Positions 37,935-50,338 are shown, numbered from the stretch's first letter. The stretch: 64,000 bases of DNA from Odiellus spinosus (GCA_963920705.1 OY987233.1:12945459-13009458); one strand, 5' to 3'. Notes: generated by a model from the letters alone, not told the origin. A program made the numbers and translations.

Positions 37935-40439
37935 CACATTTGAGAACCCTGTTTGTATAGCTTACGTCTTTGATTCTGCTCCTTGACGATATCCAAAAAT
38001 ATAATTTACTGGAATGAATCCGTCTGGCTGCGGTAGAGGTCAAATGATGGGGTCAACCTTAGATTGATAGAGTATTCCAGTCTGTTATTGCTCTTTTCGG
38101 AGTGAGTTTAGTCTACCCAGCGCGCGAGCTGTCATTGGCGCGTTTGCCAACTAATCGAGTAACTCGACACGCGGAAGTTTGAACATTCCATTTCGACATT
38201 TAACCGAGAGACGAAACACTAATAAAGGGATAATGCAGTGACTAATCAACCATTCGATGAGTGGGCGTCATAATCCACTATCCCGTTCCATGAGAGTGAG
38301 GATAGAAGAGAGGAGGCGGGCCACATTTTTCTTAGGCAAAACCGGGGTCATAACCAAAGATCTTACAACGCTACGCTGTAGAGTTATGCCTCTTTGGAGG
38401 AAAGTGACTTCTAGAAACGGGTGGCGCCATCTGTGAGGCACTGGGATAATCAGTGGAAAGATCCAGAATTCAATATCTGGCGCCATCTATACTAAAAAGG
38501 ATAAATGACCACAATAACTTATTTTTGAAGGCTTCAGAGATTTCAAATTCGCGCGTTGTTTATTTAAGAAGATTAGAACAATTTTCTTATTGTAGACGCA
38601 CGCGTCAAACACGTGACTTCCAGTCTCGAGGTCGGGTGGAAAGGGTGTAGATAGGGTCAAAGTCACATATTATCCTCCCCGACTCCGAGATGTCGCCACA
38701 ATCAACCCGTGGTTTGTCGACGACATAGAGGAATAGGAAGAGGTATATCTCTATAGAACAGCGTTGTATGATCTCTGGCCGTAACCAGGGCAACCGAATG
38801 CTTTTGGCCACTTCCGTCAGTAACGTCAATTCAAGAAAGCCAATAAGATATTTATACTGTTTTGATACGCTGCAGCTTTGAGAGGTGGAGCTCTTCCTTG
38901 GTCTACGAGTCGGAATATAGTAAATGCAATATGTCAAATATTCTTTCTGTCGAGTAATTATTTTCCACTAGAAAACCAGAAATGCAAACAAGTATTAAGA
39001 TAGAGTACAATTTTAAAGTCACTCAAAAAGTAGGCTTAGCAGGGATCCGTAGATTCGTTTCGCGTCGTTAACGAGGAAATAATCATACATTTTTATTAAA
39101 TTTTAAAATTTATTTCCCTAATTAGACTCGTAGCATTCTTAGAAGGGGCTAAATACTATATAGAAAAAACGTTTATATTAATATAAATGCTGGTATATTA
39201 AGACTGCCACATTTGTTTTAAAGTTTTACGGGCTATTTAAAATTAAAGCGAATAAAATACAATCTTTGATGAGATTAAAATTGTATTAAAAACCGGGTTT
39301 TGTAAGGTTTTTTTCAGTCCTTTCTACGTTTGTTACAAAGTATAGAAAGAAATTTAACGGTGCATCTTTAAGGGTCATCTGTCAAGCATCAGTTTCAAGA
39401 TTTTATTAATCAATAAATTAAAATATGGTGAAATATTATTTTTGGGTCTTTGAAATTACTCTGGACATCAATTTTAAAATAAGCCATAGCTCGGGGACTC
39501 GCTTTTAGCTTTTTCTAATTAAAAAAGTCTTTTGTAATTTATTATTAGCATAATATTTTTTTTTTTTTGCTTTATTTCCTTAATTAAATTATGAAATTTT
39601 AATTTTGGCAATTTTAGCGTAACGAACCCGGCGTGGTCTGTTCCCGTCTCGTATTTCCCCTTTTAGATTTTATTAACGACCGAGCAATTAATAATAATTA
39701 CATAATTTCGGATGACGGCGTTGTTTAATTAAAAATAAATTCCGTCATTTTTTATTATTATATTTTTTTTTTTTTTTGCACGCTACTTTCTTGGTTTTTA
39801 AAGAGATATTTACACGATTAATTTAATATAATTTAATATTAATTTGAAAGTAGAGATCTTACTAGAAAGAAACTTCAAAAACGACAAAATATAAGGTAAT
39901 TATTTCCGATAAATGTCTATTTACACGGACCTAGCCCCCCTAGAGTGTCGCGAATCAGAATCTCCCGGTACATTTACCTGGACCTTTGCTGATAGTATTT
40001 AGCTACGGGGCGTTGTTTTTGCAGATATTGAATCGGTTTTTAGCGATATTTTCTACTCAATTTCCATTTGGAGCTCAAGAAAAATCCGTGACAGTCTCAC
40101 TTTAATAATTGATATCAGGCATAAATTGGTCAGGGAAACACAGGAAAGAGTCAAGAGTTTTGAGAATGAAAAATCGGATTTAATTTTAAATGGCGCAATC
40201 GTGTCAGTATCCCTTTAAAAAAAAACATCTTAACGAGTTATTAATAGGTCTTAAAAAATTCCACAACGGTACCGGCCGCGTCTCGTGTAATTATACTTCA
40301 TCCCAATACTAGTTTACTATATAATAATAGCCCAAAAAAAAATCAATATACTGCGGTTGGATTAAAACTAAACGCTTATTTCGTCATTATATACAGTATA
40401 TTTTAAGTGAGATGAATGCTGTAAACATAAACCATATGA
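37736..40439. other. Intergenic DNA, no gene recognised
   Basis: Contains a ~31-T run (about 37904-37934) and two copies of TGGCGCCATCT 56 bp apart (38422-38432, 38478-38488). A segment at about 39030-39085 (TAGGCTTAGCAGGGATCC, then CGTCGTTAACGAGG) is related to the MITE unit at 48 kb. Open frames of 65-110 codons near 38.4-38.9 kb show no recognisable domain. Confidence 0.5.
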
Positions 40440-40830
40440 TATTTAAAGGGAAACTTGGAGCTAAAAATGGAACAGCTTTTGAATTTATTTTCGGAATCAC
40501 CGGATGCCAACAAAAAGTATTCGAGAAATTTAAAACCATTTTTAAACCCGTTTTAGGCGTTTAAATTAATTTCTAAAGTGTGGTCAAATTTGAATAAAAG
40601 TAAATATAAAATCGGGCCAATCATATTATTTCAGCCTTCAACAGCGTTTTTAATGTTCTAAAATATAAAGAATATGCCGGCGTTGGACGGCCAAGGCCTT
40701 ATAGGCTACAAACACCGGACTACTCTTTTAATGTTAGCACTGTTGAAGGCTGAAATTCAATTTTTATTAAACTTTAGAAATTAACTTAAACACCAAAAAC
40801 GTGTCTAGCTACAAGTTTCCCTTTAATATT
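40440..40830. mobile_element. Foldback MITE-like element
   Basis: Long imperfect terminal inverted repeats. The left end TATTTAAAGGGAAACTTGG pairs with AAGTTTCCCTTTAATATT at the right. Inside, GTTTAAATTAATTTCTAAAG and TTTCAGCCTTCAACAG also have inverted partners at 40715-40800. The left arm has about 90 bp missing from the right arm. There is no coding capacity, so it is a non-autonomous element. Confidence 0.7.
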
Positions 40831-41630
40831 ATTATTCAAAAATATTGTTTTTTTAATTTTCAACTACGTTTCTTTATTTAGAAACGAATTAATTATTTAT
40901 TTTCGGGCTTAGTTGATACTAGGAGAGAAGTTAGTTACGGCTAAGTATATGACCATTAGGTTTCTAAGTTTAGCTTGGTAATTTCGCGCCCGGGGTAATT
41001 AAACTCGTAATGAATAAACTCCGTTGTTCAATTTCGTTTTACAATCTTTCCCAGTGGTCGTCTTACGTTACAGTCTCGAAATGAACTCCGATTCTCGTTG
41101 AAAAGGCGATTTTCCCGTGGGAAATTAATAATTAAGATTCCTTCTAAGTTTGAATTTCTTTCGTTATTCGTACGTGTGGTATTTAAAAGATGTACATTAA
41201 CCGCGAATGCGAGAGATTAGAGCTTCGACCCCTTTAAAGTTCACGGTCTTTTATATAATATATTATATATATATATATATATAAACTAAATATTTCTTAG
41301 TTTAAACACCAAGAAATAAAGCACTGAAGTTGTGGGGGAAGATGATATAGTGGAGCGCGGCCCGCCTCTACCGACTAAAAATATCAAGGAAGAGTCCAAA
41401 TCACTCGAGCCAGGGGTGATGCCTTTTTTGACTATTTTAAGTGATGGACTATGACCTAAAACTGGGCCTTTGCTGATAGTATTAAGCGTTTGTTTACTTT
41501 TATCGAATAAAATGATAGATTTTTGATTAGATTATTCGATTTTTCCTACTAATAAAACTAACTAGATACAAAAATGATAATATTTTGGGTTGATGCGCGT
41601 ATGCGACGAAACACCAAGATTTAAAATTAA
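40831..41630. other. Intergenic DNA, no gene recognised
   Basis: AT-rich sequence with a TA dinucleotide tract at about 41255-41283. The 16-mer CTTTGCTGATAGTATT at about 41466 also occurs near 39984, a short dispersed repeat. Confidence 0.5.
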
Positions 41631-41760
41631 TTTTCCAGAATGTTCCAAAATTCTCGAAATTTTTCTAGAGTTTTTAGAATTTTTCGTAATTTTCCAGAAC
41701 TTTCCACACCTTTCTAGAACTTTCAAGCCCTTTCAAGATTTTTCTAGACGTTCTAAAACG
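41631..41760. promoter_or_regulatory. Cluster of heat-shock-element-like sites
   Basis: Three exact TTCnnGAAnnTTC triplets at 41633-41645, 41692-41704 and 41712-41724, plus partial ones (TTCTCGAA, TTCTAGA), within about 130 bp. This matches the HSF binding consensus of alternating GAA/TTC pentamers. The tract is also a degenerate low-complexity repeat, so the matches may be by-products. No adjacent gene start is visible. Confidence 0.35.
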
Positions 41761-42377
41761 TTACGGACGTACACACGTACGGACATTGTAAATTAAGTGT
41801 TTGATAAGCCTCATGCGCCTTTTCGTATTTATACAACCGATTTAAAATTAGTTTTAAAGTATTCTTGAAGTAAGGTTACTTACTTTTTTCCCATTCATAA
41901 TTAACTGTTTTGGGGTTTTTGGGCGCGTGCTTCTAAGTCTCCATTTTTGGAAAATTGCGCCCTGGTGTATATTTAAGGTCTGGCGCTCTTCTCCTTACTT
42001 CTGTCTTGGGCCCGGCTGCGGGGGTCAAGGTTCGACCATTTCTTTCGGTATCACGTAGCTCAATTGACGTCATTATTTTCCCCTTACGAAGTTCCCCATC
42101 ACGACTCTCTCAGGCCTTAGGGTCAGGCCCCGACATTACTTCTCTTTCTAAATCTCCGAACAGGTTAAAGAACGCGCTTATATTTGAACTACACTCTCTC
42201 GTTTCGATCCTAAAAGTAAAATGGACCTAAATTGTTTACCAGATTCTTATAAAAAAAACCAAAAAAAAAAAAAAAAAACACTCTTGTCAATCCATTTATT
42301 GAAACCAAAAATTTGATTTTTTTTTTTTTTTTTTTTTTTTCATCGCGAAACTTACTTTATCTGTAGATTTTTTTATC
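41761..42377. other. Intergenic DNA with A and T runs
   Basis: Holds an A-rich run (about 42250-42279) and a 24-T run (about 42317-42340). An open frame at 41955-42230 has no recognisable domain and starts at TTG. Confidence 0.5.
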
Positions 42378-42838
42378 TTTAAAGGGAGAATGAAAACCTA
42401 ATGTAAATTGATTTCTTATCGATAGATTCCTTATGTACTTAAATAGGCTTAGTCCATCAATAAAAAAATTTACAGAAAAATATTAATATAAAAATAAATT
42501 TACCCGGAAAATAGGCTTAGCTGGATTCATAGAAATCCAGAATTTCTTCGCTTCGATGAGTCAGCGACCAATGAGCAAAGGTCCATCGTTAAGGCGAGAT
42601 CTCCACGAGATTTCTAATAACATTTGATTGGTCGCTGACCCATCAATGCGAAGAAATTCATTATCTTCGTGAATTCAGCTAAGCCTAATTCCCGGGTAAG
42701 TTTTAAATTGATTTCAAGTTTAATATTTGTTTGTATTTTATTTTATTTTTTTTTTTTTATTGGTGGATCAATCCTATTTAAATGATAAGGAATCGATAAA
42801 AAAAATCATTTGTTATTAAGTTTTATTCAACCTTAAAG
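42378..42838. mobile_element. Foldback MITE, TTTAAAGGG family
   Basis: Nearly the whole element is inverted repeat. Its ends read TTTAAAGGGAGAATGAAAA and the inverse of a diverged copy. Further in, TTATCGAT..ATTCCTTAT, TTTAAATAGG, ACCCGG..TAGGCTTAGCTG and ATTTCTTCGC..GGTCGCTGA..CCAAT all have inverted partners. The arms are about 200 bp with a short loop near 42600. The family is shared with 48011-48992. Confidence 0.8.
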
Positions 42839-43609
42839 ATATTAACAGGTTTAACCATAAAAATTTTGGAATTTTCAATTTGTAGCCCAGACTGCAAGAC
42901 GTAAATGTTATTGCCTAGCCCAGTCAATTTTATTAAAACATTTAAAATGAAACTACGTTTACTGGAAACTTAAATATTTTATCCACCGATTTCGATTACT
43001 TGGGGATGAAGCTAAATAAATCTTGCATTTTTTTCCTTTTTCATGAAGAGTGTGCGCTAAGGAAAGAATCCTTTGCGGATTGATTCGCGATATTATACCT
43101 CGCAATAAAAAGTAGTTTATAAAGGCATTACTTTAGATTTCGAAGGAAGACGTTATCTCGAGTATCTGGTTTCCAATCTTAGAAAATAGCGTAGTATTCC
43201 CGCTGTTGGATAGGAACCTGCCATATGATTGGTACAAGGTGCTTCAGGGTCCTCGTTTTACCCATTAGTGTCAAGTTACTTTGCCGCGCCGAGTTTCAAC
43301 TCCGTTAGAAACCCAAAATGCCGTGTTATTCTTTAGTCTTCAATTTCATAAAATATTTTCATCAATTTTAAAATTTAATATCAACCTTTTTTTCCTCTTT
43401 TTATTTTTTAAAGTTCTGTCGTTATATATAAGTGACTACCTAGAAACGCCAACGTAAATTTGAAAATTTAAAGGGGTAATGAAGACGAAGACGGATTAAT
43501 AAATAATACTAAAACCCCTTTAAAATCAAGTCTTTACTGTTATTATTGCCAACAAAAATATAATTTCTGAGAGGCTCTCCAAATTCAACAATGTATTGTG
43601 GAAGGTCCC
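42839..43609. other. Intergenic DNA, no gene recognised
   Basis: Mixed AT-rich sequence. I see no convincing exon, RNA gene or repeat beyond short dispersed words. Confidence 0.5.
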
Positions 43610-43980
43610 TAATTGAAGTGGTCAGGGACAATGGTGTTCCTAATGCACTGTGGAAGGGAGGGCGAGGCCTTTGACAGTGCATTAGGAACACTAGTGTCTC
43701 TGGACACGATGTGTTCCCTCCCTTGTCAATGCATTTACGGACACTGTGTGTCCTCTGCCTTTGACAGTGCATTAGGGGCCCCATTGTCCCCTGACAAGTA
43801 CATTTACGGACACTAAATGTCACCTGCCTTTAAAAGTACATTAGTAACACCAGTGTCCCGTGACCAATGCATTTAGGGACACGCGGTCTACTGCCTTTGG
43901 CAGTGCATTTTGGGGACACGGTGCCCCCCTGTCTCCCACTATGCTTTTAGGTGACACTATGTCGCCTGCCTTCCTCAATA
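43610..43980 (+). repeat. Degenerate ~68-bp minisatellite
   Basis: Four to five copies built around TGCCTTTGACAGTGCATTAG, then GTGTCCCCTGAC, then ATGCATTTACGGACAC. Copy starts lie near 43667, 43756, 43825 and 43892, with later spacing 67-69 bp. Short open frames on both strands are by-products. Confidence 0.8.
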
Positions 43981-44596
43981 CATCATTGAATGCTAAGCAT
44001 ACCACTACTAACCAGATATGACCTTACGCCTGTAAGTTGGTCAAACTGCTATTACGTTTGGGATCCCAAAGCTTCTCCTATAATCCGCTTTTGATAATAC
44101 TTATATCTGTTTTGGGAGGATCCTTTTGAAGAAGCTTAATAGAAAAAGTGGGCTTCGATAAGATAAATATAATCTCTCTAGATTCCATCGTTGGTCGGGA
44201 TTGATGACCTTGAATGATCCCTTAGGAAACGACCTTGAACTCACTCGCGAAAGCTTCTCATAAGGATAAGGATAGAATCGCGCCGGAATAAAGGGCGGGA
44301 AATCGTATATTGGTTACCATAGTAACTGGCGACAGAGCGCGCGAGATTTTCCTATTTTCCATCTTCTTTCTCCTTTTCGCGCGCGAATTGACGCGAGCGC
44401 GTGCGCTTTTCTTCGAAATGAAGGTAACTCGACAGCGTTATAGAAGGCTACGATATCTTTGGGCTTCCATTTTTCTAATCTCGTTTAATATTGACAGGAA
44501 TCTCGCGCTACTAGAATTGTCTAATCAGTTTAAGATTAACCTTAAGTTCTCTACGATTTTGTCTCTTCTACAGGATATGTACACGACTTGGAATAC
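43981..44596. other. Intergenic DNA, no gene recognised
   Basis: Contains a CG-rich patch (GCGCGCGAATTGACGCGAGC, about 44378-44400). A 122-codon open frame from 44310 runs into the adjacent minisatellite and has no domain I recognise. Confidence 0.45.
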
Positions 44597-45055
44597 CTGG
44601 AAAAGTCAGGGAATTTGGAAATTCATCCAAAAGGTCAGGGGATTTGGAAATTGCCAAAAGACCAGGGAAAACTTATGAAATATGGAAATTGACCCAAAAA
44701 GTCAGAGAATTTGGAAATTGGCCTAAAAGGTCAAGGAAGAGTCACGGATTTTTAAAATGAGCCCATATCATCAGAGAAATTAAATGTTTTGGTACTTGTC
44801 AAGGAACTGTTTATGATTGGTTGACAAATTAATTGTAACGTAATTATTTTAAACTGAAAGTATTTGGTTTCATACTTTTTTTCCCATATTCTGAGTAAAC
44901 TATCCTGACCCCGATTGATAAAATATGTCAAATAAAAAGTGGTAATTGCCAAGAGCAGAGCTCGTAAGAATATATTCGTGTAAAATATTAAAACTGGTCA
45001 GGGAAATTATTTAGAAATGGTCAGGGAAAACCTGGAAAAGTCAGGGAAAATAACA
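44597..45055 (+). repeat. AAAGGTCAGGGAA minisatellite
   Basis: Irregular ~30-bp copies of AAAGTCAGGGAATTTGGAAA at 44597-44755 and again at 44985-45055, separated by non-repetitive DNA. The same core word builds the 41-bp repeat in a miple intron at 54460-54990. Confidence 0.7.
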
Positions 45056-48010
45056 TCCTAAATTTTATACGAACTCTGGTTAAATCTATATAAATTAGAA
45101 CCTACTATATGTACTTAGTACTAAGGTAAACTGGATTATCTTCAGCATTTTGGCGCTAGCTTCTCCGTATTTCCATCTTCCTTCGTGTTTCTAAACTACT
45201 TTTTGGAACCAATCTTACCGTAGACTATAGAAAGGGAGATAGGAGGGTAATCCCCGCCTTTAATAGAGTAGACGAGTTAGATCGTATTTAAATGAAAGTC
45301 TCGTGATTCTGCGCGAGCCCAAAATAAATAGGAACGGGGGAGTTTGGCTCGCGCTTTCCGCTTGAGTTTTTTAAGTCTGCGATCAACCGGAGTTGTCACT
45401 AGGTAAAGAGCCATAATACCCTATTTTATATATATTTAAAACCCAATGCTATTGACCCTTAGTTCGCTTCGTACGAATCGCGTACTGGATGGCGAAAATT
45501 ATAAAGATGATGTATATAGTGAAGTTGGTTACCATGGGAACCTAAATAGGAGAAAAACGGTGGGGTGGTGTTAGTAGGAAAACCCCCGTAGGTTTTTTTT
45601 AATCTCGATTCTCATCAATAGTAGGGTAGCGTCGCGGGAGTAATCCACCGCGACTTTCCATCCCTAAAAGGGGTTGATTTACTATCGAATTAGTGATATA
45701 TAAGCGTGGAGTTTGGTAGCTTTCTAAGAGTGCCAGATGTCTCGTTTTGGTAATAAGAGAAGCCCCAGAATGCTAAGACGAACGACCAGATGGAAAAGAT
45801 GGTATATTTTGCTCTAAAAGGGAAACTAAAAATCGAAATTTTGGAAAAATAAATTTCTAACGTTCTTTTAATGTCTTTTAATTTTACTGTCACGACTAAA
45901 GGTCAAGGGCCCAACACATCAGGGGGCGATTGAAATAAGTTCACTGTTAAACCGGCAGAAGGAAACAAAAATAAACTATTAAGCAGAATTAAGGTAAAGT
46001 TTGAGTTATTTTTCAAAGAGTTGTTTTAGAAACAAATGCTCTTCCCTTATGCACACAGCCTAGATTTGACTGTACAGTTTGTTATGGTCAACGTCGTCTG
46101 CTAAGCTATAAAATAAGGCGACTTTAAAGGAGATTCTAAAATCGCAGATAGTCCCTTTAAAGCGTTAATCGTGAGTAAAATAGTCTGCTAAAGTCGTTAC
46201 TTAACAGACGACGTTTCGTTCGCGAGTAAGTTTATCTAAGTTGGTCTATTTAGTTATTATCCAAATTAAAATAAATCCTCGCGATATTTAAATGTCAGTT
46301 TATCGTGCCTTTAAAAGTGGGTGGTCAAATTGCGGGCGGCGGAAGGAAAAATGAGGACATATATAGAAGTCCAGCCAGTCAGACCAAGTTTACAAAGGCT
46401 ACAAAGTTTTGTCACTATGAAAACGAATTTTATTGAAACAGTAACGCTTCGTACTTAGCGCAAACTCTCCTTGGTTCAGTGACTGCGGCTTTTGATGGCG
46501 AATGCGCGCGCGCTCTAGTCTTTCATAAATCGGAATCAATCGAAGATTTCAGTGGGTACGGCCCTATTCATCCCATTAAAATATGGTTGAATTTTAACGG
46601 GTTATACCTTTTTAGGCGCTGAAAACTAACACTGTAATCGAAGCTCGGGATGATGGCGCGCGCTTGCGAGCTCGAGACTTTAAACATATAATCGAAATCA
46701 GCTGGAGTTTGCGATGAGTACGAACCTATCCTTATCTTCTATATCATTCTAATCCAAATCATATACGTCGTTGGAATAAAGAGGGAGCGTAGCTTAGTCC
46801 GAACGGTAAATTTAAATCGAATATCGAATATTATTCCATTTAGGATAAGTTAGTATCGTGGTTTATACAAACGCGGAATCATACGTCGTGTTAAAACACG
46901 ATAGGGATGAAAATAGTCCCACCCAGTTTTCTTTGACCATCAGTATAGCTTGATTTAATAACATTCTCATAAAGAGATGATACCGCGCGATGAAACAGAC
47001 GCGAATTGATAAGTAACGTTACGTTTCATCTAAATGAAAGTAGTCGGTCTCGACTCCTCATGAAAAACCGAATAAAATAAATATATCATTTCACGACCTA
47101 ACTTTGATTTGGTTTTAGAAGCGAAAAACCGGTTTTCAAACGTAATACCGGTTGTTTCTAAGATGGTAAAAGAGAGGTTATTGGTTGGTTCTCCGGCAGA
47201 GGGCCGTGGGATCAAAATACGATGGAAATATTCTAGGTTCCCGAATGTCTAGAAGTCTAGGCTCTGACGGTGACTACAGCTTGGAAGGAAAGCGCGCCCG
47301 TGTTTTACTACCAGTATAAGTAGCCATCGTTGAAATTTTTTGAGAGGTCGAGCAATTTGGCCCTCCCCCCATTTTACACAGCCCGTCTCTTTTTCTAGGC
47401 GTGTTTTTCAGCCCCCCAAAATATAAAGAAAGCTCCCTTTGAACAAAATATCTAAAGATTCTAAGCATTAGTGCGCTCTTAACCGGCACCAAAAGTGGAC
47501 CATCAGCTAGAAAAACCCCAAAAAAACATTGGATTTTAACTCATTTTGGGAAAACAATTGATTTAAAAGTGTAGTGTTTGTGCGCGCTGAGAATCCTGAT
47601 CGTTCATTGGTTGCTTAAATACTCTACTATAAATTAAGAGGTAATTTTAAGTTGTTTTTTATATTTATTTTATTATAATTATTATTTTAATTAGTTTATT
47701 TTATTTTATATAAATTTTATTTTATTTTAATTACTATATAATTATTCAGAGGATACTGTCTTGAAAGAGACTGGAATCGTATTAGAAAATAATTAAGGTT
47801 CCATTCAAGATTTCCTCAAAATTATTATTATTTTTATTTAATTACCGGTGAATTAGACGAATTAAATTTTGATTATATATAATATAAAATAAAGTATCTC
47901 GAAATAAATAACCTGTACGTCGAGTTATACACCTTTAACGATGAATTTATAGACCTACACGTCAAACTTAGGCGTATGAAATATTTGTATGAAATATTGC
48001 TTAGCTACCT
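45056..48010. other. Intergenic DNA, no gene recognised
   Basis: About 3 kb of AT-rich sequence with scattered GCGCGC words. Open frames at 45690-45893, 47030-47215 and 47274-47492 (all minus) are short and unrecognised. A distant 5' exon of miple could lie here but cannot be identified. Confidence 0.45.
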
Positions 48011-48992
48011 TTCAAGGGAGAATGAAGAAAGATTTTTTCCGACTTTTACTATCAGATTTAAGTTCGTTTAAATAACATGAATAATCCACTATTAGAAGAT
48101 TACAAACAAACTAAGCTAGTTATCAATTGTTTTAACTTACGAGGAAAATAGGCTTAACTGAGAGTTTGATCCATCTCGTCGTTAACGAGTCTTCAGCCAA
48201 TATCCGGGCTAGCTTTATTCCGACAGTATTATGTACGTCTCAAACTAAGCTTAATGGAGAGTTTGATCCAGATCCTAGTTAAAGAGTCTTCGCCCAATCA
48301 CGAGAGAAACCCGCGCTAGCTTTATTCCGACAGTATCATGTGCGTTTCAAACTAAGCTTAATGGAGAGTTTGATCCATATCCTAGTTAAAGAGTCTTCGG
48401 CCAATCACGAGAGAAACCCGCGCTAGCTTTATTCCGACAGTATATTATGTATGTTTCAAACTAGGCTTAACGAAGAGTTTGATACATCTCCTCGTTAACG
48501 AGTCTTCAGGCCAATCAAGAAAGAAACCAACACTAGCTTTATTCCGACAGTATTATTTACGTTTCAAAGTAGGCTTAACGGAGAATTTGATCCATCTCGT
48601 CGTTAACGAATCTTCAGCCAATCAGGAGCAAAGCACGAGCTTTATTCCGACAGTATTATGTACGTTTCAAACTAGGCTTAACGGAGAGTTGATAAATGTC
48701 GTCGTTAACGGGTCTTCAGGCCAATCAAGAGAGAAACCAACGCTAGCTTTATTCCGACAGTATATTATGTTCGTTTCAAACTAAGCTTAAGATGCGCGCG
48801 ATTTCTTCGTTGGTCAGCGACTGTTTTAACAACAAGATATGAACCGATATCCTCGTTAGGCCTACTTTCCTTGTAAGTTAACTGATTTCTAGCTTAATAT
48901 TTGATCGTAATTTTTTTCTTCTATAGGGTGGATTAAGCCTATTTTCACGATAGGTAATATCTCGTTGACTGAAATAGTTCATTCCACCTTTA
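48011..48992. mobile_element. Foldback MITE with internally amplified core
   Basis: The ends read TTCAAGGGAGAATGAA and the inverse of TTAAAGGTGGAATGAA. Sub-terminal AATCCAC, AAGCTAG and TTAACTTACGAGGAAAATAGGCTTAAC pair with inverted partners at about 48858-48955. Between them lie six tandem copies of a 97-111-bp unit, starting at about 48152, 48249, 48354, 48465, 48572 and 48675. Each carries GAGAGTTTGATCC, GTCGTTAACGAG and AGCTTTATTCCGACAGTA. It belongs to the same family as 42378-42838, which has a single core. No coding capacity is present. Confidence 0.8.
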
Positions 48993-49402
48993 AACTGAAT
49001 TTGGAAACCTCGTTTCGTGATTGAGGAATCATAGTTCTAAGGTTGTTCTTTCAATTAGATCTGGTACGTCTAATATGGATCGATATATTAATTTGCGTCG
49101 GATTTTTATGTCAGTTTGATGTTTGTCGGTTTAAATCCCGTCTGTATGCGTTTATTTGATATATATGGTATCATTCAAAGCTTATCTTAAAGTTGTTTAC
49201 CACAAAGCTTTTAAAATCGATAGCTCCTCCCACCCTTAAACCTTTTAGGCTTAGTGAATATAAGGTTTACTTTTAGAGTTTACTCTAAATCTTGAAAGCT
49301 TCAAGCTAGTGATGATGGATTTTTCCATTAGATTCTACAATCTACACTCAAAAATAAGACGGCAGGGTCACTTAAGAGATCTCTTTTCAAATTGTATAAC
49401 AC
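48993..49402. other. Intergenic DNA, no gene recognised
   Basis: AT-rich sequence with no exon-like or repeat signal that I can support. Confidence 0.45.
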
Positions 49403-49640
49403 ACATGTTTAAAGGGATTATGAAACCAAAAAAGGATGGACTAAAAAATTGATAAAAAATTAAGTTTATATTAATTATTAAAAATTAACTTAATTACGTA
49501 GCACAATCATACATGTAAAATAACTCCTACTTTGTTGGCGAAAAACGTTATTAACTTCAAATCTCTAAATCATAATAATTGAATTAAAAAGCTGTTCCAT
49601 TTTTGACTCCAAGTTTCGCTTTATTATAGGCCTAGTTTTG
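49403..49640. mobile_element. MITE relic related to 40440-40830
   Basis: It begins near TTTAAAGGGATTATGAAACC. On the minus strand it ends with AAACTTGGAGTCAAAAATGG, then AACAGCTTTTTAATT, which closely matches the left arm of the 40440 element. The two ends do not pair well, so it looks degraded or chimeric. Confidence 0.5.
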
Positions 49641-50150
49641 AGTGTGCATATTAGCGTTCAATCAGAGACAGACAGACACGCGTACCTAGCGAATAATTAG
49701 GATTAATTTTCATCAAGCTATTTTCGTTTTCCGTTTTTGATGCTAATTACCGGGTTTCACTGGCCGAATTTAGAGCGCATTTCAACCAATCATAGGCGTT
49801 CTAGATTTGTACCACATGAAAAAAAAAGAATAAAATGGCCTCGTTGTATCGCGTTTTTAATTAAAAATATGACGCACCCAAACGTTCGCAATTTTTTCCC
49901 TGAAAGGTGCAATAGGTTGGGCTTCACCCTAAAAATCGGAGCGCAAAGGTTGGAACACTTTTACAGGCGCCTAGCCAAATTATATTATTGAGGGTATCAT
50001 CAACATATATATCAATATCTCGTGATTTGTCACAGATTTTTGCTAGTAATAAATAAGTTCTATTGAATAGTCAAGAAGACTATTACTTCATGGTTGAGAA
50101 AAACATTTGATTAGATAACTTTTCTGGATTTTTTTTTTTTTTTATTCCAG
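49641..50150 (+). other. Upstream of miple coding start; probable intron end
   Basis: No gene is seen. It ends in a long T run followed by TATTCCAG at 50143-50150, a strong 3' splice site 28 bp before the miple ATG. This suggests the miple 5' UTR is split and the promoter lies further upstream. Confidence 0.5.
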
Positions 50151-50178
50151 ATCGTAAGATTTAATTAAAATTAATTTA

Positions 50179-50338
50179 ATGATGCGTCGCGTCGTGTCAT
50201 TTTGGTTGTCTCTGGCCGTTATTTGTACGTGGACTGTGGTCAGTTTGGCTCGCGAAGACGACTTCCGCTCATCGTACCGCGAATCAGAACACGAGGTCGT
50301 GTACCGCGAGACCAGGGAAGCCAAAGGAAGAAATGGAG
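50179..50338 (+). CDS. miple: miple coding exon 1: signal peptide and linker
   Basis: Encodes residues 1-53 and the first base of codon 54. The exon probably begins at 50151, after TATTCCAG, with 28 bases of 5' UTR. The donor is GAG|GTCAGT at 50339. Intron 1 is only 107 bp. Confidence 0.88.

Noticed and set aside
38605-38937. 110-codon minus-strand open frame
   Set aside because: No recognisable domain, no splice context that I can support, and base composition like the surrounding intergenic DNA.
41955-42230. 91-codon plus-strand open frame
   Set aside because: TTG start, no domain, and no neighbouring exon signals.
43613-43823. Overlapping 67- and 104-codon open frames on opposite strands
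   Set aside because: Both are translations of the ~68-bp minisatellite.
44310-44678. 122-codon plus-strand open frame
   Set aside because: Its second half is translated minisatellite and the first half has no family resemblance.
47274-47492. 72-codon minus-strand open frame
   Set aside because: Moderately protein-like composition, but no domain or splice support; more likely part of a dispersed repeat.
48479-48784. 101-codon open frame
   Set aside because: Spans the tandem core units of a MITE; a repeat by-product.
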